DNA of 64,000 nt from Streptosporangium roseum DSM 43021. Its GTDB lineage: Bacteria > Actinomycetota > Actinomycetes > Streptosporangiales > Streptosporangiaceae. Position numbers and translations under genes: made by a program. This document shows, piece by piece, positions 58,424 through 64,000 of the stretch. The notes beneath the pieces were generated by a model. It was not told the origin of the DNA. It did not search any database and saw nothing but the letters and a program-made list of their open reading frames with translations. Where the stretch lies: assembly GCF_000024865.1 (NCBI RefSeq), contig NC_013595.1, positions 310,001 through 374,000 on the forward strand. The letters run 5' to 3'. Positions within the stretch are counted from its first letter, which is position 1, and each line of letters opens with the position of its first letter.

Positions 58424-59512
58424 GTGCACGTGCTCGTCATGACGGTGGTGCATCACCCCGAGGACGCCCGGATCCTGCACCGGCAGATCCGCGCGCTCGT
58501 GGATGCCGGTCATGAGGTCACGTATGCCGCGCCGTACACCGCGCGGGGCGTCATGGCCCGGTCGTGGGTGAACGGCGTCGACCTCCCCCGCGCGGCTGAG
58601 CGCAAGCGGCTGTCGGCCGTGCGCGCAGCCCGCAAGGTGTTCAAGCGCATGCGCGACCAGGTTGATCTGGTGGTCATCCACGACCCCGAGCTGCTGCTCG
58701 CGGTCGTCGGCGTGCGCAAGCGGCCCCCGGTGGTCTGGGACGTGCACGAGGACACTCCGGCGACCCTGTCGCTGAAGCCCTGGCTGCCCGCCTTCCTGCG
58801 GCCGCCGGTGCGGTTCATGGCCCGCATGCTCGAAGGCACGGCGGAGCGCCACCTGCATCTGCTCCTCGCCGAGACCGCCTACGCCGGCCGGTTCCACCGG
58901 GCGCACCTGGTGGTCCCGAACGAGACCTGGGTGCCCGACGACGTGACCCCGCCGGGAGACGACCGGATCGTCTACCTCGGCTGGCTGTCGGAGGCGCGCG
59001 GGGTGCGCGACGCCATCGAGGTCGCCCGGCTGCTCCGGCCGTACCGGGTGGCGGTCGAGCTGATCGGCTACGCCGACCCGCAGTCGCGTCCGACGCTGAA
59101 CGAGGCGGTGGCCGAGGGCGTGCTGGAGTGGCGCGACTTCATGCCGAACGACGAGGCGCTCAAGCGGCTCGACGGGGCGCTGGCCGGGCTGTCGCTGCTG
59201 CACGACGAGCCCAACTACCGCCACTCCATGCCCACGAAGATCGTGGAGTACATGGCCCACGGCATCCCGGTGATCACCACTCCGTCGCCGCGCGCGGTGG
59301 AGCTGGTCGAGCGCTACAACAGCGGCCTGGTCGTGCCCTGGGAGGATCCCAAGGCCGTGGCGCAGGCCGTGCTCTCCCTGCGGGACGACGTCAGGGAGCG
59401 GCATGCCCAGGGCGCCCGAGGGTATGCGGCGGCCCGTGCGAACCATCACTGGCCGAACTCGGCCCGCCGTTTCGTGTCCCAGCTTGAGGCGTGGGCCGGG
59501 GTCAAGAGCTGA
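58424..59512 (+). CDS. Glycosyltransferase (GT4-like, GT-B fold)
   Basis: 362 residues. N-terminal VLVMTVVHHPEDARILHRQIRALVDAGHEVTYAAPY, VVIHDPELLLAVVGV and VWDVHEDTP are typical of capsule or exopolysaccharide transferases; the C-terminal half shows RIVYLGWLSEARGVRDAIEVA and NYRHSMPTKIVEYMAHGIPVITT. GTG at 58424 has AAGGG nine bases upstream; the alternative GTG at 58382 overlaps wecC. Confidence 0.87.
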   Translation: MHVLVMTVVHHPEDARILHRQIRALVDAGHEVTYAAPYTARGVMARSWVNGVDLPRAAERKRLSAVRAARKVFKRMRDQVDLVVIHDPELLLAVVGVRKRPPVVWDVHEDTPATLSLKPWLPAFLRPPVRFMARMLEGTAERHLHLLLAETAYAGRFHRAHLVVPNETWVPDDVTPPGDDRIVYLGWLSEARGVRDAIEVARLLRPYRVAVELIGYADPQSRPTLNEAVAEGVLEWRDFMPNDEALKRLDGALAGLSLLHDEPNYRHSMPTKIVEYMAHGIPVITTPSPRAVELVERYNSGLVVPWEDPKAVAQAVLSLRDDVRERHAQGARGYAAARANHHWPNSARRFVSQLEAWAGVKS

Positions 59513-59559
59513 TTTCTTGTATGGCGATGTTGCTTATGTCCGCCTGATCACGAGAACGG

Positions 59560-59572
59560 TAGTGTCCTGATC
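59560..59572 (+). promoter_or_regulatory. Leaderless promoter of the membrane-anchored protein gene
   Basis: TAGTGT (59560-59565) ends seven bases before the GTG at 59573; no Shine-Dalgarno. Confidence 0.45.
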
Positions 59573-61414
59573 GTGCGCTGGCTCACCGCTTTTCTCGGCG
59601 TGGCGATCCTCGCGGTGGTGGCGGCGATCGTGCTCGTCCTGCCCGAGGGCGCGGACGCTCCGGCGAGCGACAGGACACCGGTCGCGTCGTCTCCCTCCAC
59701 CACCTCCTCCGCCGCGCTGACCCCCGAGGCCAGCGCCTTCACCGACCCGTGTGGAACGTTCGACACCAAGGTGGCCTCGCCCTACGCGGTGACCGGCTAC
59801 TGGCTCATCCCCACCACCGACCACTGCACCTGGCGGCGGCAGTTCGGCGCGATCCACGAGGTGGGCGGCGACACGGTGATCCGGATCGGCTGGGGCCTGC
59901 AGGCCCGCCGCGTCGACGAGGACGGCCGGATCATGGACAACGCGGGTGAGGAGATCGACCCCCGCTACGAGCCGTGTGTCGAGGACGGGCTGCCGTGCGT
60001 GGCGGCGGCCGAGAAGGACCTCCAGGCGGCCAACCCGGGGAACCGGGTGAGCTGGACGTTCGTCTACCGGACCGACGAGGCGTTCGGGCCCGGGCTGTTC
60101 CGCTGCCCCGAGTTCGAGCGGACGGTCACCGTAGGCAAGACCGTCTTCTACCGGATCATCGCGCCGGACGACGGAAGCGACGATCCGGGCTGCGCGAACA
60201 TCAAGAACAGCGGGCGCGGCTACCACGTGATCCTGATCGCGGGCGCGGAGCAGGACAACGACAGCCTCACCGAGCTGCTCGACCTCGGCGACCAGTTCGG
60301 GGTGCGGGTCTTCCCCGCGCTGCCGCTGGCCCCGCGCGACCCGGCGCAGGCCACCCGGGCCTACAAGGACGGCACCGACACGCTCACCACGCTCACCCGG
60401 CGCATCCTGCAGGACTACGGCGCCCGCTTCCAGGGCCGGGAGTCGCTCGGCGGCTTCTACCAGCCGTTCGAGCTGCAGATGCGGGAGATGAGCTACACGG
60501 GCAAGGACCCGGACGACGACCACGCGACGCTCAAGGTCTACGCCTCCCAGCACCAGATCGTGGAGCAGGAGATGCCCGGCAAGCCCATCCTGGTCAGCCC
60601 CTACATCGACGCGCGCAAGCGGCTGAAGTTCAGCGCCAGTCCCAAGCAGGTGGCCAAGGGCTTCGAGGCCATGGTCAGGACCGGGGTCGGCATCATCGCG
60701 CCGCAGGACAGCCGGGGCACGGGCAAGGTGGGGCTGTTCTGGCCGGACCAGCGCGACGAGCAGGTCGACGAACGGCTCCGCCCGGTCGTCGGCGAGACGA
60801 CCAACGGCACCGCCTACCACGGCTCGACCCGCGACTACTACCGGGAGATGGCCGCGGCGCGGGACAGGATGGTCGCGCAGGGCTACAACGTGCAGCTGTG
60901 GGCCAACGTGGAGGCCTTCGAGCCGTCCGCGGAGGAGCCCTGCGCCGCCAGGACGGGCACCCGGGGGCGCACCGACAAGAAACGGCTCGACACGGCCGTG
61001 ACCCAGGTCGGCAGGTACGTCTCCAAGGTCGTCTCCTACATGTGGAGCGACTTCTTCACCTGTGGCTCGCCGTCGCTGGCCGAGGACATCGCCCGCGACG
61101 CGGACCGGCCGATCCCGGTGGACGCCGTCCGCAAGGAGCGTGACATCCAGGACGGCATGGAGATCCGGGGATACAACATGCCCATGGGCTCCAAGGTGAC
61201 GATCACCTGGGACGGCCAGGAGGCTCCCAAGGTCGTCGACGTGGCCGGAGTGGACCTGTCGGAGCCGCTGCCCGACCTGCCCACCGGGATGAGGACGGCG
61301 TGGATCCCGTTCGACTGGACCCAGGTGCCCGACGACACCTGGGTGAAAATCGAGGTCGCCGCCGCCGACGGACGGGCGGCCGCCGAGGCGCTGCACGTCC
61401 GTATGAACGCCTGA
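59573..61414 (+). CDS. Membrane-anchored TIM-barrel-like protein (DUF4434-like), possible glycan-active enzyme
   Basis: 613 residues with an N-terminal signal anchor (WLTAFLGVAILAVVAAIVLVL) and Ser/Thr/Pro-rich linker. The extracellular part has seven or more cysteines (FTDPCGTFD, DHCTWRRQF, YEPCVEDGLPC, FRCPEF, DPGCANI). A central region (YHVILIAGAEQDNDSLTELLDLGDQFGVRVFPALPL, SLGGFYQPFELQMREMSY, KPILVSPYIDARKR, GIIAPQDSRGTGKVG) resembles glycoside-hydrolase-like barrels of the DUF4434 kind; a C-terminal beta-rich domain follows. Position at the end of the glycan cluster suggests action on its product. Catalytic residues not assigned. Confidence 0.75.
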   Translation: MRWLTAFLGVAILAVVAAIVLVLPEGADAPASDRTPVASSPSTTSSAALTPEASAFTDPCGTFDTKVASPYAVTGYWLIPTTDHCTWRRQFGAIHEVGGDTVIRIGWGLQARRVDEDGRIMDNAGEEIDPRYEPCVEDGLPCVAAAEKDLQAANPGNRVSWTFVYRTDEAFGPGLFRCPEFERTVTVGKTVFYRIIAPDDGSDDPGCANIKNSGRGYHVILIAGAEQDNDSLTELLDLGDQFGVRVFPALPLAPRDPAQATRAYKDGTDTLTTLTRRILQDYGARFQGRESLGGFYQPFELQMREMSYTGKDPDDDHATLKVYASQHQIVEQEMPGKPILVSPYIDARKRLKFSASPKQVAKGFEAMVRTGVGIIAPQDSRGTGKVGLFWPDQRDEQVDERLRPVVGETTNGTAYHGSTRDYYREMAAARDRMVAQGYNVQLWANVEAFEPSAEEPCAARTGTRGRTDKKRLDTAVTQVGRYVSKVVSYMWSDFFTCGSPSLAEDIARDADRPIPVDAVRKERDIQDGMEIRGYNMPMGSKVTITWDGQEAPKVVDVAGVDLSEPLPDLPTGMRTAWIPFDWTQVPDDTWVKIEVAAADGRAAAEALHVRMNA

Positions 61415-61420
61415 CCGGTG

Positions 61421-61433
61421 TAACGTGCCTGGC
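61421..61433 (+). promoter_or_regulatory. Leaderless promoter of the NrtR-like gene
   Basis: TAACGT (61421-61426) ends seven bases before the ATG at 61434; no Shine-Dalgarno. Confidence 0.45.
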
Positions 61434-62099
61434 ATGGTTCCGCGCATTCCCGTCAGCGTGGATCTGGTCGTCCTCACGGTGCGCTGCCAGGCGCTGAGCG
61501 CGCTCGTCTGGCGGCGGGACAAATCGCCTTACGAGGGACGCTGGGCCCTCTCAGGCGGCTTCATCCAGCTTGACGAGGATCTGCCCGCCGCCGCGGCCCG
61601 GGTCCTCGCCGAACGGGCCGGCCTGCCCGGCGCCCCGGTCCATCTGGAGCAGCTCCAGACCTACGGCTACCCCGACCGCGACCCGCGCCAGCGCGTCCTG
61701 AGCGTCGCCTACCTCGGTCTCGCCCCCGACCTGCCGGCCTCCACCGAGGCGCACATGAGCTGGCAGCCGGTCTCCTCGCTCCGGGAGATGGCCTTCGACC
61801 ACCGGCGCATCATGGTCGACGGGATCGAGCGCGCCCGGGGCAAGCTTGAGTACACCCCGCTGGGCGCGGCCTTCTGCCCCCCGGAGTTCACCGTCGCCGA
61901 CCTGCGCCGGGTCTACGAGATCGTCTGGGGCCGCACCCTGGACCCGCGCAACTTCCACCGCAAGGTCACCAAGGCCGAGGGCTTCCTGGTGCCCACCGGC
62001 CGCACCACCACCCGCGACGGCGGCCGTCCCGCCAAGCTCTACCGCCGGGGACCGGCCTTGCTGCTCCACCCCCCGATGCTCCGCTCCCTCAAGGAGTAG
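61434..62099 (+). CDS. NrtR-like Nudix-domain transcriptional regulator
   Basis: 221 residues: a Nudix fold (residues about 7-140) joined to a winged helix (FTVADLRRVYEIVWGRTLDPRNFHRKVTKAEGFLVP), the layout of NrtR, the ADP-ribose-responsive repressor of NAD metabolism. The Nudix box reads GGFIQLDEDLPAAAARVLAERAGL, lacking the acidic pair of REUxEExGU, so it should bind rather than hydrolyse. No NAD-biosynthesis gene is adjacent, so the target is unknown. Confidence 0.87.
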   Translation: MVPRIPVSVDLVVLTVRCQALSALVWRRDKSPYEGRWALSGGFIQLDEDLPAAAARVLAERAGLPGAPVHLEQLQTYGYPDRDPRQRVLSVAYLGLAPDLPASTEAHMSWQPVSSLREMAFDHRRIMVDGIERARGKLEYTPLGAAFCPPEFTVADLRRVYEIVWGRTLDPRNFHRKVTKAEGFLVPTGRTTTRDGGRPAKLYRRGPALLLHPPMLRSLKE

Positions 62100-62107
62100 G
62101 CGGGGGC

Positions 62108-62782
62108 TCAGAGGTCGTCGATCTCCGCCAGGTCGATGTCGACGTCGAAGGGGACGGTGAGCTTCAGCCGGTCGTGCTGGATTCCCATGAGTGCGTAGGT
62201 CTTGGTCGCGGGGTCCAGTTCGTAGACGTAGACCGTCGGATGGCCTTCGACGTTCTCGATCCGCCAGAAGTGGGCGATGCCCGCCGCCGCGTAGAGCTGG
62301 GGCTTGCGCTCCCGGTCGCGGATCTCGGACTCGGCGGAGACCACCTCGACGGCCAGGACGACGTCGGCGGGTTGGTAGGTGGTCTGCTTCATGCCCAGGT
62401 CGCCGTCGGCGCGGACCACGATGAGATCGGGTTCGGGACGTTGGCGTTCTCCGAGTGTCACGGTCATCTCCCTGCGCACCCGCAGCTCCGCCGGAGCAGT
62501 GTGGCGGAGCTCTCGCTCCAGGAGAAACATGACGAGTGAGTGGAAGCGGGTCTGGGGGCTCACGAAGACGAGAGTGCCATCGATCAGCTCGGTATGAGAG
62601 GGAATCCCCCGCAGCCGGTCGAGGTCCTCGGCGGTGAAACCATCCGATGACGGGATGATCCAGTCGGGAACGGGCTCCAGTTTGGGAGACTCCGCCCCAG
62701 CCGTCCCCGTGTCGGGCTCCGTGTCGGGCCGCTCGGTCTCGGTCAGCGGTGCGATGCTCATGTCGTCCTCCCGGTCAGGCAT
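62108..62782 (-). CDS. Uma2-family (DUF820) PD-(D/E)XK nuclease-fold protein
   Basis: 224 residues. After an acidic, threonine-rich N-terminus (about 40 residues) comes the Uma2 domain: DLDRLRGIPSHTELIDGTLVFVSP, RRPEPDLIVV-like RQRPEPDLIVVRADGD, and LAVEVVSAESEIRDRERKPQLYAAAGIAHFWRI, which supplies the Asp, Glu-x-Val and Lys of the nuclease-type site. Biological role of these proteins, common in actinomycetes and cyanobacteria, is not established. GGAGGTGAGAGG precedes the ATG at 62782. Confidence 0.88.
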   Translation of the reverse strand: MPDREDDMSIAPLTETERPDTEPDTGTAGAESPKLEPVPDWIIPSSDGFTAEDLDRLRGIPSHTELIDGTLVFVSPQTRFHSLVMFLLERELRHTAPAELRVRREMTVTLGERQRPEPDLIVVRADGDLGMKQTTYQPADVVLAVEVVSAESEIRDRERKPQLYAAAGIAHFWRIENVEGHPTVYVYELDPATKTYALMGIQHDRLKLTVPFDVDIDLAEIDDL

Positions 62783-62832
62783 GCCTCTCACCTCCAGTCT
62801 TTCAGGATGATGCCCCATCCGCCCGCTCCTCA

Positions 62833-62844
62833 TAAAGTAAGGCC
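62833..62844 (+). promoter_or_regulatory. Leaderless promoter of the aminotransferase gene
   Basis: TAAAGT (62833-62838) ends six bases before the ATG at 62845. AAGG directly before the ATG is too close to act as a usual ribosome-binding site. Confidence 0.45.
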
Positions 62845-63906
62845 ATGCCTCGTTTCCGCGCGATCCTGGACACAATGCCCCCCTACAAGGCGGGCAAGGC
62901 CGTGGTGTCAGCCGACGGCCGGTCCTACAAGCTGTCTTCGAACGAATCTCCCTACGGGCCGCTTCCCTCCGTGGTCGAGGCCATCGCGAAGGCCGCCTCG
63001 GAGATCCACCGCTACCCCGACCCGGCGGCGACCGGCCTGACCGACGCCCTCGCCGAACGGTACGGCGTGCCGCCCGAGCACGTCGCGCTCGGCGCCGGTT
63101 CGGTGACGGTGGCCCAGCAGCTCTTCGAGACCGTGAGCGAGCCGGGCGCCGAGGTGATCTACGCCTGGCGGTCGTTCGAGGCCTACCCGCTCCTGGCCGA
63201 CCTGGCAGGGGCGACCTCGGTCCGGGTCCCGCTCCTGGGCGAGACGCACCACCTGGACGCCATGGCCGAGGCGATCACCCCGCAGACGCGCATGATCTTC
63301 GTCTGCAACCCGAACAACCCCACCGGCACGGTCGTCCACGCGGCCGAGCTGGCGGCCTTCCTCGACCGGGTCCCGGAGAACGTGCTCGTCGTCCTCGACG
63401 AGGCCTACCGCGAGTACGTCAGGGACGCCGACGTCACCGACGGGCTCACCGTCTACCGCGACCGGCCGAACGTGGCCGTGCTGCGGACGTTCTCCAAGGC
63501 GTACGGCCTGGCCGGGCTCCGGGTGGGTTACCTGATCGCCGACGAGCCGGTGGCGGCCGCCGTACGGAAGACGATCGTGCCCTTCGCGGTCAACCACCTG
63601 GCCCAGGCCGCCGCCGTCGCCTCCCTGGCGGCCGAGGCCGAGCTGCTGGAGCGGGTGGACACCGTGGTCAAGGAGCGCACCCGGGTCCGTGAGGCCCTGA
63701 TCGCCCAGGGCTGGACGGTGCCCATCACCGAGGCCAACTTCGTCTGGCTCCGCCTGGGCGAGCGCACGACGGCGTTCGCCGAGGCCTGCGCGGCCGACGG
63801 GGTCGCGGTCCGCCCCTTCGCCGGAGAGGGGGCCAGGATCTCCATCGGCTCCCCCGAGGCCAACGACACCTTCCTCGCCGCCGCGGCGGCCTTCAGGGCC
63901 GCCTGA
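62845..63906 (+). CDS. hisC: Histidinol-phosphate / aromatic aminotransferase (HisC-like)
   Basis: Class I/II PLP aminotransferase, 353 residues. KLSSNESPYGPLPSVVEAI and HRYPDPAATGLTDALAERYGV at the N-terminus, CNPNNPTGTVV, VLDEAYREYV, PLP lysine in TFSKAYGLAGLRVGYLI, and C-terminal GVAVRPFAGEGARISIGSPEAN. The family includes HisC and the aromatic transaminase Pat; with no other his genes nearby, the distinction is uncertain. Confidence 0.88.
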   Translation: MPRFRAILDTMPPYKAGKAVVSADGRSYKLSSNESPYGPLPSVVEAIAKAASEIHRYPDPAATGLTDALAERYGVPPEHVALGAGSVTVAQQLFETVSEPGAEVIYAWRSFEAYPLLADLAGATSVRVPLLGETHHLDAMAEAITPQTRMIFVCNPNNPTGTVVHAAELAAFLDRVPENVLVVLDEAYREYVRDADVTDGLTVYRDRPNVAVLRTFSKAYGLAGLRVGYLIADEPVAAAVRKTIVPFAVNHLAQAAAVASLAAEAELLERVDTVVKERTRVREALIAQGWTVPITEANFVWLRLGERTTAFAEACAADGVAVRPFAGEGARISIGSPEANDTFLAAAAAFRAA

Positions 63907-63959
63907 CGGCCCTTCCGTCGCCGGGGCCGCCTCCGGCGCTCCGGGACGGACCCGAGGGG

Positions 63960-63982
63960 CCCGCGTCCTACACGGACGCGGG
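63960..63982. terminator. Hairpin between hisC and the next minus-strand gene
   Basis: CCCGCGTCC (63960-63968) pairs exactly with GGACGCGGG (63974-63982) over TACAC. It overlaps the stop codon of the minus-strand frame. Confidence 0.5.
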
Positions 63983-64000
63983 TTCCTTCTCCTCGGTCGG
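63968..64000 (-). CDS. C-terminal end of a minus-strand gene, cut by the window
   Basis: Read on the minus strand from the window edge, the sequence gives PTEEKEPASV and a TAG stop. The charged ending and the terminator hairpin at the stop suggest the end of a real gene, but only ten codons are visible. Confidence 0.35.
   Translation of the reverse strand, partial: PTEEKEPASV

Noticed and set aside
1..64000. tRNA, rRNA and riboswitch signatures
   Set aside because: No cloverleaf, rRNA segment or recognisable riboswitch core was seen by eye; a covariance-model scan could still find a small RNA.

Overview
The window is very GC-rich DNA with dense, often overlapping genes. It looks like an actinomycete of the Streptosporangium/Nonomuraea kind. 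That placement is an inference from conservon signalling genes, ergothioneine biosynthesis, ECF sigma/anti-sigma pairs, F420-type oxidoreductases and many apparently leaderless genes. No rRNA, tRNA, CRISPR array or insertion sequence was seen.

Layout. 0-6 kb: end of a type B carboxylesterase, an ornithine-cyclodeaminase-family gene, a flavin/pyridoxamine-oxidase-like gene divergent from an unusual HxlR regulator, an orphan histidine kinase and a membrane protein. 6-13 kb: a complete ergothioneine operon on the minus strand (egtA, B, C, D, E) ending in a translationally coupled M20 amidohydrolase. 13-14.3 kb: an ECF sigma factor, its zinc-finger anti-sigma factor and a second anti-sigma-like gene converging on it. 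14.6-17.9 kb: an MFS drug exporter, the decayed twin of the HxlR locus at 3 kb, and an asparaginase. 18-21 kb: a peroxide/hydrolase unit (ohr, luciferase-like oxidoreductase, esterase, HxlR-SCP2 regulator). 21-26 kb: secreted lipase, DUF3140 protein, NmrA-type reductase, YihY-type membrane protein, EamA transporter. 26-29 kb: fchA-folD folate pair, a VOC enzyme and its MarR regulator. 29-33 kb: xylose utilisation (ROK repressor, xylA, xylB). 33-41 kb: two convergent conservons. 41-51.7 kb: SDR, acyltransferase, a Tat-exported flavin amine dehydrogenase, an NfeD-like/flotillin pair, a DEAD-box helicase, an isochorismatase-like hydrolase and a zinc alcohol dehydrogenase. 52-61.4 kb: a surface-glycan cluster (three glycosyltransferase genes, UDP-GlcNAc 2-epimerase, UDP-ManNAc dehydrogenase, an anchored TIM-barrel-like protein). 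61.4-64 kb: an NrtR-like Nudix protein, a Uma2-type nuclease fold, a HisC-type aminotransferase and the tail of a further gene.

The most unusual items are: (1) conservon A1-B1-C1 has no GTPase of its own and faces conservon A2-B2-C2-D, so one GTPase appears to serve two modules, and cvnA2 is broken by a shift in a run of eight G; (2) the FolD here has lost the lysine needed for cyclohydrolase activity and is coupled to a separate cyclohydrolase, FchA; (3) an HxlR regulator with tandem RNGT repeats and a zinc-finger tail has a decayed second copy 13 kb away with its promoter region conserved beside an MFS exporter; (4) an M20 enzyme is built into the ergothioneine operon. Start sites were chosen from Shine-Dalgarno sequences, stop/start overlaps and, where no Shine-Dalgarno is present, a TAnnnT box six or seven bases before the start codon.
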